Shown here piece after piece: positions 54,536 through 64,000 of a DNA stretch of 64,000 bases. Source of the DNA: Gracilariopsis chorda (lineage: Eukaryota; Rhodophyta; Florideophyceae; Gracilariales; Gracilariaceae); NCBI GenBank assembly GCA_003194525.1, contig NBIV01000001.1, forward strand, positions 310,001 to 374,000, read 5' to 3'. Both the position numbers and the translations under genes were made by a program. A model generated the notes under the pieces. That model worked only from the letters and a program-made list of their open reading frames with translations, was not told the origin of the DNA and made no database searches. The number at the start of each line of letters is the position of its first letter. The stretch's first letter is position 1.

Positions 54536-54960
54536 CTACACTAACTGGCATAGCCAGGGAAGGAACACCAGGAAACTGGACAAAAGGGGCTCACTCTTCG
54601 CCGTCGCCCGGGGCTTGACCACCCGCAAGGCGGTAAGCCAACGCGTGCGCCATGGCGGTGACATCCCCCGGAAGGGTGTCTGAGCCATCCGCAAAGTGAT
54701 GACCAATCCCTCATTGAGGACAGCGACCGGTTGAAACCACGGGGCAAGGCGCAGGCGCGACGCGTGATTCCGATTCATCGGGTTGAGCCCCACCAGGGTG
54801 TTGTAGGTTGGCCAGTTGAACGCCGGAGCGGTTCCGGAGGACACCACCAAAGGTGGTAGTGCGAAGGGATGGTCGGCTGCAGCAGCCATATTCCCCGGTT
54901 GTACCGGATGTCGATCGCCCTGAGGCAGGGGAACTGACCGGAAACCGGTGGAGTATCACC
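54536..54960 (-). other. Gypsy B part: short antisense remnant related to the Gypsy A antisense frame
   Basis: On the strand opposite to pol, between the chromodomain and the 3' LTR, the sequence NWPTYNTLVGLNP followed by RLRLAPWFQPVAVLNEGL aligns with WPSYDMLVGLQPS and LRLAPWFHPTAVFNDALL of the element A frame. Position and orientation are the same. It is much shorter than in element A, so this copy is a broken remnant. Confidence 0.75.
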
Positions 54961-55172
54961 CGAGAGACCTCGGAGGTTGGCTGTTATGGTTGATGTTGTT
55001 GTCGTTCATTTCTCCCTTTTTGAGGGTGGCTGTTGTTGTTGTTTGTGCGCTCGATGACACTGGTGCAGAGGGATTTACCGGAGAACAGGAGACAGAACAC
55101 GCGCTTTTATCACCCATTTCCGTCTGGGAATCCTGCGCGTCCGCCGTCGTTTTCCCGTCTTAGGGGGGGATA

Positions 55173-55997
55173 TGAAGTGCAACGCCCTCAGGGAGGGATT
55201 CTTGGTACTTGATCGTTTTCCCGATATTATCGGTTGTGTAGAGTGTATATGAACTACGCCCCACAATGGTGGGTATGGACACGTGGGACACGGTTTTGGG
55301 TCAATTGGCGGTTGGCCACAGTAGTGGAGGTTGCCACGAAATGTGGAGTATTTTAGTTAATATTATTTATTATTTTCACACCCATTTCTGGGAAGCTAGT
55401 ACTTAGTGCGACGGTGCACTGCCGTCGCACAGGTAAACCTTCCCAAAGAAGGGACCCCAACCTGGGGAATTGGCTCTAGATGTTGCCGCTTGCGCGCGTG
55501 CTCTACTCCTCCTTGGAGGGAAACGCCGTAAACCACGGGACATCTAACCCCCTTGCACATGTAAAGAAGCCCATCCTTGGGAGTATAATTGTTCCTATCA
55601 TATTGGTGTTTCGCTCTGTATAGGGAGTCCTGTCCACCGGCATTGCCGTATCTTCGTCGCTCTCGCGACTCACTTCGTCCTCTCTTCCTCCTCTTCGCCC
55701 TTCCTTTTCCCCCTTTTTAGGGTAGCACCTCCCGCTATCCGCGGCCCTCGTGTGCGCATCCGCTCACACACCCCCACCTACGTGGAAACATACCTCTACT
55801 GAGGATCACACCCCGCTCACGCGGATACCGATTCTTCGCCTTCACCTCCCTGCGCGAGTCGCGACAGGTGTCCCTGGTCTTACAAACCGGCTTCGCCGTG
55901 AGACCTCTGGGAGGGCTCTACCCAACTGGGTTCACCTCGTGAGAGAAAGATCCCGAACATCTTTCGGTGTTTTTCCCCTTTGGGGCATTGCACTACA
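55173..55997 (+). repeat. Gypsy B 3' LTR
   Basis: 825 bp; preceded by the purine tract AGGGGGGGATA (55162-55172), like AGGAGGGGGATA of element A; ends TTGCACTACA; followed by AACAG. Confidence 0.95.
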
Positions 55998-58900
55998 AAC
56001 AGCTCGAAGAGTCCAGTGATTCCGATGAATTCGAAAGCGCGGAAACATTCTTTGCTTGCAACGGCGAGGCAGATATTAATGCAGACAACGAAAACTCTGA
56101 TCCTTCCGAACAATTCTTTGCATCTAATTTTGGAACCAGAATAGCGAACCTTCCCTCTCGAATTGCCTTGAGGATTTTTAACTGGGAGTACTAACGATTT
56201 CTGCCGTAGTGCTCCTCCCAAGCAGCAGAACAAGAAAGGACCAAACAAGTCCTCCAATGGCTCACCTCGAATCATTCGTTTTTGTACACGAAAGCAAGCA
56301 CGATACAGTTCACGAACACCTCGTTGGAACCATGTTGATATTCACAACGTGAAGACAAGCTCATTCGAGACAAACCGACGCGAATTTCAAGGCGCATGTC
56401 TGGATTCTGGCGCAAAACAATCTGTAGTTGGAAAACAACAAGCCCAAGCGTACTGTAAACTTGTAGGCATTCCATTTAAGCAGAATCACTCCAACAAAGC
56501 TTTTAAATTTGGAGATGGCATATACTTCAGCCGTGGAACCATGCAAGTACGCATTCCAATCCCTGTCAACACTTTTCTTCCACTTGAGATTGACGTCGTT
56601 GACGCCTCTGTACCTCTTCTTATTGGACTCGATATCCTGGACTTACACGCTCTTGTACCTGACAACGTGGAAAACATGTTACTCAACAAGAAGTTCAATT
56701 GGTCGATACCAATCACGCGGAAATTAGGTCATATGTACTTAGAATGGGACTTCTCTGAGATTCTTTACACAAAAAGTGAACTCCGAAAAATGCATATGCA
56801 CTTCTACCATCCAAGCGCAAACAAGCTTTTCAACTTGATCTCCCGAGCAAAGCCGGAACATGCCACGGTTGAGACCAGGAAACTCATTGAGCATATCTCA
56901 AAATCATGTGCCACGTGCCAACGTTTTACACCCCGGCCACAGTCCTTCCAAGTATCCATTCCAGGCAAAATAATATTCAACAGTGAAATTGCTTTGGATC
57001 TTATGTTATTGGACAAAATGCCAGTTCTACACGTTGTCGACACACAAACGCACTTCAGCTCTGCAGTTTTCCTCAAGAGTCAGACCACTGAAGCAATCTG
57101 GTATGCCTTTCTCGGTTGTTGGGCCACATTATACACCGGCTATCCAGACAAGATGAGACTGGATAAAGCCAGACAATTCACATCCGCTCGATGGAAAGAA
57201 CTGACAAGCATGGCTGGAATCACCTTACAGTTCTCAGGCGTTGAAATTCATAATTCCCTTGGAACCGGTGAACGGTACCATGAACCCTTACGTCGTATTT
57301 ACCAAAAGATTCGATATAGCGAGCCCGATGTCCCCATCGCCTTAGCCCTTCGACTTGCTGTCAAGGCTATGAACGATACAATGAATCCCGAAGGACTTGT
57401 ACCTTCACTACTCGTATTTGGAGTTCTTCCTCGCTTTCCACCGTTTAGCACAGAACTTCCAAATCATGAGGAGCGAATGAGAGCTCTTCAAATCGCGCGT
57501 ACTGAGATGGAAACCATCACTGCGGAACTTCGTTTGCGCCGTGCCATTGTCGCTCGCATTCCATCTGCCGCATCAATAAGCTTGAAAGTTGGACAAGAAG
57601 TTGTAGTTTATCGAGAAGATTTGAAGCCAATAAAATGGACTGGACCCTATAAAATTGTAAGAATTGATAACAAACAAGTCTTTATCAATCGCAATTGTGA
57701 GACAGTCCAACATTCTATTGCGCAGGTCAAACCTTTTCATCGTGACAAACTAATGGAAAACCTTCATACGTGTTTCGAACCAATACTTCCTGGTGATTTT
57801 GAACTTTATGATGTTCAAATCACTGAAGTGTTAGGTCCTTCCGATCACCGTCGGAACCTACCAGCATTCAGTGAAGCTAAACGAAAAGAGCTGGCAGGAT
57901 TAGTATCGCGCGGAACGTGGAAAGTCATTAGACAAGACGAAGTGTCAGAAGCAGCCAATATCTTCACTGGCCACTTTGTGCTCGCCATCAAAAATCCTGA
58001 GACTGATGAAGAGATATTTAAAGCCAGATTTGTCGCCCAAGGGCACAAAGATCCAGAAAAAGCTTTTCTATTGCACAATTCGCCTAATCTAAGACAATAT
58101 TAAACCCGAATTCTTGTTACCGTCGCCGCTATTCTTGGATATAGAGTATGGAACACAGATATTCGTCAAGCATACTTGCAATCCGCACAGAAGCTCATGC
58201 GTAAAGTATACCTGAAGCCTCCAAAGAACTGGAACTTCCAGCACACATGTTGTTGGAACTTCTCCGCCCTCTTTATGGACTCTCAGACTCTGGGGAGTAT
58301 TGGTACATAACAATAACAACTCATCTGAAAGAAGACCTAGGAATGACCCCGACGAAAGGAGATCTGTCACTGTTTATGAAACACGAACAGGCAAAGCTAA
58401 TTGGCTTAACCGGTGTTTACGTAGATGACCTCCTTCAATGCGGAACCGATCAATTCCTGCAACAGGCAAAGCTCACCGTTCAGAAGTTTGAATCAAAGGA
58501 CTTAGAAATGGATTCCGCTTTATTCGCAGGCGTAAGAGTACGCAAAACCGATAACGGATTTTCACTAAGTCAGGAACATTATGCCAAACGATTGCGAATT
58601 CTTCCAAAGGATTGCACCTTCTCTGATTTCCGTTCATTGAGACATAAACTTGCTTGGTTGACCCACACGCGACCAGATATTTGCTGTGCTGTCAACATGG
58701 CTGCTCAAGTTACGGAACAATCTTTCTCAAGCGAAGATGTGAAGAACATCAACAAAGTAGTAAAACATATTCAGCAAAGTCAAAATGTAAATCTGAAATA
58801 TGTGAAACTTGATATCAATTCACTCCGCCTCAAGGTATATTCCGATTCATCATTTGCCAACAATGCAGACAATTCATCCCAGATTGGATTCATTATTCTT

Positions 58901-59344
58901 CTTGTGGACAAGTTCGATAACTGCAATATTCTTCATTTCTCAAGTCACAAAAGCCGGCACGTTACCAGATCCGTTTTAGGAGGAGAGCTATACGCATTTG
59001 CAGATGCATTCGTAAAAGCTTACGTTATCAAACATGACTTAGAGTCAATAATTGAGAAGAAAATTCCAATCACAATGCTTACTGACTCAAAAAGTTTATT
59101 CGACGTAATAACAAAAAGCTCATCGACATCTGAAAAGCGACTAATGATCGCCATTTCTGCAGTTCATGAAGCCTACTCGAACCACGAAATTTCCGATGTT
59201 GGGTATATCCCCTCCGCCAACAACCCCGCCGATTGTTTTACCAAAGTTAAGAAATGTAATGCTATGAACCAAATTTTTAGTACTTCCACATGCGTTTTAG
59301 ATATTAATCAACTAGTTATACGTGATTTTATGCGACAATTGTAA
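55998..59344 (+). other. Copia element part: pol region
   Basis: Approximate limits. Aspartic protease (CLDSGAKQSVVG) near 56.4 kb, integrase zinc-binding region (HFYHPSANK ... CATCQRF) near 56.8-56.9 kb, integrase core near 57.0-57.3 kb, RT from about 57.8 to 58.6 kb with YVDDLLQCG near 58.42 kb, and RNase H (VYSDSSFANNADNSSQIG) near 58.8-59.25 kb. Order integrase before RT marks the Copia superfamily. Fossil; broken in a few places. Confidence 0.88.
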
Positions 59345-59366
59345 GCCATACGAAAAGAGAAGGGAA

Positions 59367-59740
59367 TGTGAGGATAAAGCTCCGCTCACCGTCCTTGTCA
59401 GACGGTGGGGAAGAAGGAGATGGAGTGGACCATCTCACCATCCTTGGGGATGGTGAGAAAGCGTCCTGGCTTCTCACCATCCCCGAGGATGGTGTGATGT
59501 CTGCTTACAATGCCGCATTCATGCGAGCATGTTAGGACTCTAACTACCGAGAAAGATGACTAGCGTCTTTCTCTCTGAGTATAAAAGGAGGGAACAGAGC
59601 TCGGCCTTCGCCTCTGGTCTGTTCCCCAACCCATTATTATCATCAACTCTACCTCTCTAAGCAAAGGAATCATCCTTTCTGGGCTGCCCCTAGCTACCAC
59701 TACAGGCCGCCCCTTTTTTTAAACGTATTATTTCACGACA
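59367..59740 (+). repeat. Copia 3' LTR
   Basis: 374 bp, same length as the 5' LTR with about 10 differences; a TATAAAAG box lies at 59580-59587; followed by AACCC. Confidence 0.95.
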
Positions 59741-60045
59741 AACCCTTACCACGAAACGAGGCTGTCGAAGACCTTGCGAAGAAAAGCCTCGGTTTACCTA
59801 TAGAGCAGCAGCTACTGTAAAAAGAGATCGACTTCCAGCAGGTGAAACAAAGAATTCACATCCGCCTCACAAGCGCAGAGCCAATAAACGAAGTTCCTGA
59901 GCCGCTGCTAAATACGGTGACTCTAAGAAGAGCGCATACTGTCTTGGCGCAAACATTTACCCGGCACGTCCTAACTCTGCATCCTGTCTCTACGTTTATC
60001 TACAACAGGAAATGTTTCTAACCGCTCGGATGCGGATTCAATAGA
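59741..60045 (+). mobile_element. LINE fragment 2, right part (RNase H tail and Cys region)
   Basis: Plus-strand translation NEAVEDLAKKSLGLPIEQQL aligns with NEPADELARKSLGLPLSQQL of the LINE at 25807-26560, and homology continues through VTLRRAHTVLAQTFTRHV, LTLHPVSTF and PLGC. Several stop codons show it is dead. Read together with 31192-31226 it is one old LINE copy split by the Copia insertion. Compared with the other LINE copy it carries a 15-bp addition at the junction. The right end is not sharp. Confidence 0.85.
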
Positions 60046-60154
60046 TTGTAATTACGACATAGAGGTAGACATATCTGTTTAGAGATACTTCTCTCTTCGT
60101 AAGAAACCAGAAACTTCGGCTCCAGGAAAGTTCTGATTTCCTGGATGATGCAGA

Positions 60155-60185
60155 TTTCTCTCTCTCTCGCTCTCTCTCTCTCTTT
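60155..60185. repeat. (CT)n microsatellite
   Basis: About 30 bp of CT repeats with one CG step, 40 bp beyond the stop codon of the lactonase-type gene. Confidence 0.9.
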
Positions 60186-60223
60186 CACGAACAAGATACA
60201 TTAATTGCAGATTTTTTCTTCAC

Positions 60224-61402
60224 CTAATACTGAATCACAGAAGTGGGTGTTGTCACATTAACCGAGAAAGTAGGGCTTCTACGTAACATTCCCGAACCTC
60301 TGTCTCTCTCCACCAAGACTAAGTTATCTGTGTCTCTGTTGACAATAGCTATGATGCTAACGCAACTGTGGCGATAGACAGCCTTTTCAATTACATAGAA
60401 ATCACGAGCATGAACTCCAAAAGAGCTCCACACGCCAATCTTAGCTTGAATGTCTCCGGTTCGTGAATCCAGCCTGTAGCCCACAATTTCCCCGAGCTCC
60501 GTATCTGGAAAACGAACCGAGGCATAAAGAAAACGTCCATCGTCACTTACTCTGATCGCCGCTGCTGATACATCCTTTTTCACGTAGTACGAAAACAACT
60601 TGTGACGACTGCACACTGCAAGACTAGAGCCGCATTTGTTGTTACGCACTGTAACAATGGAGAGGGAGATTTCATTCAAAACGTATATGGTTTCACTGCC
60701 CGGGTGCAACGCAGCATGTCTGGGGCCGTCACCGGCTTCAAACTCGATTCGAGAGGAAACGGACAGCCTTCCAGTTTGACGAGAAACACTGAAGAACCGC
60801 CGCATATCTGATCCCAGATCTGGAACTAACAAACCATTTCGATATGGGAGCACCATGTGAGGATGTGGTTCTTCAAACTGCCAGTAATTATCCGAAAGTG
60901 AAGGTGTGCGGCGGGAAGAGGCGAAAGAAGCAGGTATTTCATAGCTGTCTAACTGCGTCATATTCCCTCTACCACTACGAAGAGTTGATACTGCTCCACC
61001 GAAGTTTGCAACAGCAATAATTTCATGAGAAAATTTAGTTATATGAGTAGGAGCGGAGCCATTTGTCATGAACAATACCCGGGATACGAATGGTGGCTGA
61101 GGCATCGATAACACTCTGGATTCTGTCCCGTCGGGGTTTTCATTGGCGGCATATATGCTTTCTTCATCCACAGCCAAATAGGATGGGTTGCGAGAGACAA
61201 CAGACGGAGATAGCACTGACAATAGGGCAATATGATCATCATAGTACTTGAACAAAGACACTCCATCACCTGCTGAAGTTGGGAGCCATGGTTGACCTGT
61301 ATAGCTTCCAACAGCAATATTGAGCTGTCTCGAGCAGTTTGGGACTGCACTGGATACGAAGATTAAAAAGGAAAGAAGGAGTACAACTCGTTGAAGCTTC
61401 AT
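60224..61402 (-). CDS. Secreted lactonase-type seven-bladed beta-propeller (6-phosphogluconolactonase-like)
   Basis: The single exon has 392 codons from the ATG at 61402. The first 19-22 residues are a clear signal peptide (MKLQRVVLLLSFLIFVSSAV). The rest has the repeated blade pattern and hallmark segments of the bacterial YbhE-type lactonase family: AVGSYTG, NPSYLAVDE, AANENPDG, PHPHMVLPYRN, GDGPRHAALHPGSETIYVLNE, and VSDDGRFLYASVR. Cytosolic family members hydrolyse 6-phosphogluconolactone in the pentose phosphate pathway; relatives such as muconate-lactonising enzymes and some periplasmic ones act on other lactones. The signal peptide implies a secreted or wall/endomembrane protein, so the substrate is open. 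Length matches the family (about 340-400). The frame is intact. It lies directly beyond the retroelement nest. Confidence 0.88.
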   Translation of the reverse strand: MKLQRVVLLLSFLIFVSSAVPNCSRQLNIAVGSYTGQPWLPTSAGDGVSLFKYYDDHIALLSVLSPSVVSRNPSYLAVDEESIYAANENPDGTESRVLSMPQPPFVSRVLFMTNGSAPTHITKFSHEIIAVANFGGAVSTLRSGRGNMTQLDSYEIPASFASSRRTPSLSDNYWQFEEPHPHMVLPYRNGLLVPDLGSDMRRFFSVSRQTGRLSVSSRIEFEAGDGPRHAALHPGSETIYVLNEISLSIVTVRNNKCGSSLAVCSRHKLFSYYVKKDVSAAAIRVSDDGRFLYASVRFPDTELGEIVGYRLDSRTGDIQAKIGVWSSFGVHARDFYVIEKAVYRHSCVSIIAIVNRDTDNLVLVERDRGSGMLRRSPTFSVNVTTPTSVIQY

Positions 61403-64000
61403 TATCGATGAAGAACCTTTCTTGAATCTATACTAGACGTTTTTCAACTATTTTCTGCGGAGCGAGCAGTTGAAACCCACTGCTCCTGAAACAAGCCAAG
61501 CACTTGGAGCCATGAAAGTGTCGAACTTAAGTACGGTTTCAGAGACTTGCTTAGTAGTGGTTTATATTTGAAATTGTTGCGTATCGATAATTCTCAGCAT
61601 ATCGAAAGCCTGCATACGTAAATTTGCTCTTCATGTCGTAAGATTAGTCAAAGATTACGATGTGCCTTTCTGACAAGTGGCGAGGTATCGTTACTCTATG
61701 AATATATCTCTCTCTTTCTACGAACAGGCATAATGTACAATACCTTGATTCCTCGTACCGAAGGGGTTTGGTAAAAACGCCATCAACCTACAAGGGTATA
61801 ATACTTCTATAACTACGGCCAAGGGGTATTCTACACGGCGTAAACGGAGTAAAGCATTGATTGAAAAGGAACAGCTCAGCAGACAGCTTTTGAAAAACTG
61901 ACCCATCTCAATGAGCCGAAGTTGAATGTTTTTCAGTAGCCAATGATGCAACGCTATGTTTTTCACTCGTGGGTGTCTTCAACTGTCGAAGTGATCTATC
62001 CATCGTATCAATCTAAGAACAGTCCTGCGTCATGGATTTTCGAAGACAGTGGGTATCACGATTTAGTGCTAAGGGTTATAAGGATAGCAATCAGCATGGC
62101 TTAATTTGGAACACGTTAATGACCTTAAAATATGTAAAATTTTGCGCAGCTTTTGGTACGCCAGCATCGATGGAAGACGAAGAAGGGGGCTAATTTGAGA
62201 CAAGGACGAGGTTGGACTTTTTATCGTCTCTTTTAACCTGCGTTTTTTTGGCCTTGGGGAACTGGATCTTGTTAGTTTGAACCACAATAGAACAGAATAT
62301 TGCAAAACTAATTTATTAGTTGCGGCAATGTTAAGATGACGGATATTATTGCTTCCTTTAACGGCAAAGGCGTTTGGTCTGCGTATTTTGGACAAAAAGG
62401 CAACAGCTACACAAGAAATGTTTACCACAGCTAAAATACTTTTCTGTACAGTCTAACCGCTTTTCGTTCTTCTGCGAGGAAGACAGCCGAGCTTTTAACT
62501 TCGAGTACTTCACTTTCAAGTGTCCATGCTTTGGAAACGAACTACAGTTGCGATGATCCTGGCACTTTCAAAAACAAAACTCATCTGACATTGAAACTTT
62601 GATAGACAAACGCCTGTAATTTGGATCTGTGCTAGAAGTCTCAATTTTACAAAACCAAAAATTGACTAATTACAAAAACGAAGAACACGGTTTTGCTCTA
62701 CGTTAGCGATCTTCTTGGCAACCAACTCGTCTCAAATCAACCCATTTCTTAAACTGATCCTGTATGATTGCTACTACCGTACAAGCGGATGAGATGGGCA
62801 GTATATTAAATTGCGCACTGTATAGTTTCAGAAATAAGAGATTGATACAGTTTACTCAAGCATCTCGGAAATTAAAAAGCTAACGAGTTCGAGTTCACAA
62901 ATCGCGACGTTTAGCATGCACAAACCTGCGTCTCGCTCCCATCTGTTTCAGAACCCTTCACATCCCGCCAGTTTTGTGTCACTTGATTGTGTTGGCGCAA
63001 TACCGTAGGTGGAACTATTCAAATACGCACTAAATCGTGACCCTTCCTTTACGATTAATGATCAATCAACTTGATCCCAGAAATCTCCCACGATGACTGT
63101 ATCTGAAGCTGCGTGTAGCAAAGAGGGGTAACGTATCCTTCTCTAATAGCGGATTTACGGCGTACAAATTCTCGTACAATTATGGTATACACTAAGGACA
63201 GGAAGCACACCTGTCATTTGTGGCTACAAAACGAAAGGGAATTTCATACGAATTCTCGTACAAACCGCCACCCATACGAGTAGCTGACAGTATAACTCTT
63301 TCGCAGATGAAGCGCTACATTTGACCTCCTCTCTGACCATAAGCACGTCCGGGAATTCTGAAAAGTAGTCGAAAGACGCCACGGCTCAGCAGATAACAAC
63401 ATGGTTGTACGAAAAAAACCAAACCCATTCTCCAGAACTACCAAAGCACTTTACCCTATCGTGCACTACGCAAAAGCCGGATTCCGAGTCAAAACCTGGA
63501 GCTGTTTCCAATGTTTCAACTGGCTGGGGGCGGCTATTACATATCAAAACTATCCGCAACTGATACTAGCATACAGATTTTGAGATCATGTAAGCAGTTT
63601 AGAGCATTTAGGAGACTTGTGCAGTGAAAACTTTTCACGGATTCTCATGTGTACTTAGATTCGGCTTACCTCACATGTTCTTCGTTCCCGGGTGTATCAA
63701 CCTACCGTTTGAGGTACCTATCAAACTCTTGTGCATTTCGGTGCTTACGCAATAGTCAAAACGAGCATTTAGAGATCCTTGCGGAGATGGATGATATTTG
63801 TTCACACATATCTGGGCAGAAAGGCGTTTGTACATCATTGTTACAAGCAAGTAAGGCAGCAAACCGATACGGAAAGACTCGTTGGAAAAGACCGATTCTA
63901 ATATCTTGGAGAGCACAAAATCTCGATACATGTTCATGCAAAACCATTGTGCCATCACTTGATAAGATGTAGACACTGGCACCGTGAGATATGTTTGCCT
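61403..64000. other. 2.6-kb tail without a recognised gene
   Basis: ORFs are below 120 codons, overlap on both strands and match nothing known. The first few hundred bases should hold the lactonase-type gene's promoter. A short near-repeat, ACAAATTCTCGTACAA near 63167 and ACGAATTCTCGTACAA near 63248, is visible; it may be part of a decayed repeat. The sequence is more AT-rich than the gene-bearing half. Confidence 0.35.

Larger units (their letters stand above)
45609..55997 (+). mobile_element. Ty3/Gypsy element B (chromodomain type), inserted in the Copia element; broken
   Basis: A 10.4 kb element flanked by AACAG duplications (45604-45608 and 55998-56002). LTRs are 827 and 825 bp. Order: 5' LTR, primer-binding site (46439-46460), gag (from 46543), CCHC region, aspartic protease (LDTGAGPN), RT (YLDDIIIFS), RNase H (SVDTDSSDYQ), integrase (zinc-binding region; core with VITDRFSKL and VLSDNGKQF), Pro-rich tail, chromodomain (EFVVDRLVGHTWDQDG), antisense remnant, purine tract, 3' LTR. 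LTRs differ at about 17 sites plus a 2-bp indel (2.1%). Overall architecture, primer site and proteins show it to be a close relative, not a copy, of element A. It has one very long open stretch through RT-integrase but still about four to six interruptions overall. Confidence 0.93.
31227..59740 (+). mobile_element. Ty1/Copia LTR retrotransposon, host of two Gypsy insertions (broken)
   Basis: A 28.5 kb span is bounded by 374-bp LTRs and by the 5-bp duplication AACCC (31222-31226 and 59741-59745). Without the two Gypsy insertions and their duplications the element would be about 6.5 kb. Pol domains run protease, integrase, RT, RNase H, the order that defines Copia. A purine tract directly precedes the 3' LTR (59353-59366). 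Parts: 5' LTR, an extra zinc-finger frame, gag (from 44180), and pol (55998-59344). The LTRs differ at about 10 of 374 sites (2.7%), making it the oldest of the three LTR elements here. It is broken: besides the two insertions I see roughly three or four interruptions. Confidence 0.93.

Noticed and set aside
1-64000. CRISPR arrays, rRNA genes, bacterial operons
   Set aside because: No regularly spaced repeats, rRNA signatures or operon-like gene spacing were seen; the window is eukaryotic.

Overview
This window is eukaryotic nuclear DNA. About 31 kb of scattered, mostly single-exon host genes is followed by a 28.5 kb stack of nested retroelements, then one more host gene and an unassigned tail. 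Several features together suggest a multicellular red alga, perhaps a Chondrus-like florideophyte: intron-poor genes, proteins with plastid-transit-like leaders, a secreted Hint/Hog-domain protein, an AlkB-type hydroxylase, and LTR elements nested in one another. The organism is an inference from gene style, not proven.

Host genes, left to right: a secreted protein with a C-terminal Hint (hedgehog/intein) domain (895-2277, +); a doubtful basic protein (3222-3929, -); a 2,515-residue Sen1/senataxin-type helicase in one exon (4419-11966, -); a protein ending in a degenerate bZIP-like region (14497-16269, +); a plastid-type protein of unknown function (16947-17987, +); an AlkB-like membrane hydroxylase with one 86-bp intron and an A10 run that shifts its frame (18055-19236, -); a TPR protein (21971-22798, +); formate-tetrahydrofolate ligase (23004-24992, -); a disordered protein of unknown function (27603-28973, -); a UVR plus SnoaL-like plastid-type protein (30233-30934, +); and a secreted lactonase-type beta-propeller (60224-61402, -). 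They form no operon or pathway; they look like independent genes 0.2-3 kb apart.

From 31192 to about 60045 there is a three-layer nest. A 5'-truncated LINE fragment carrying RNase H sequence was hit by a Ty1/Copia element (31227-59740, TSD AACCC, 374-bp LTRs). That element was then hit by two related chromodomain-bearing Ty3/Gypsy elements: A (32424-44060, minus, TSD ATTAC) and B (45609-55997, plus, TSD AACAG). By hand count the paired LTRs differ by about 2.7% (Copia), 2.1% (B) and 1.2% (A), which agrees with the order of insertion. All three look broken.

The most unusual content is extra coding matter in these elements. Gypsy A has a 489-codon open frame antisense to pol, between pol and the 3' LTR, and Gypsy B keeps a recognisable shorter relative in the same place and orientation. 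The Copia element has a frame with two U1/JAZ-type C2H2 zinc fingers between its 5' LTR and gag. Other signals are a 59-bp near-perfect palindrome at 19688-19746, a second LINE RNase H fragment at 25807-26560, and a few microsatellites. All alignments and counts were made by eye.
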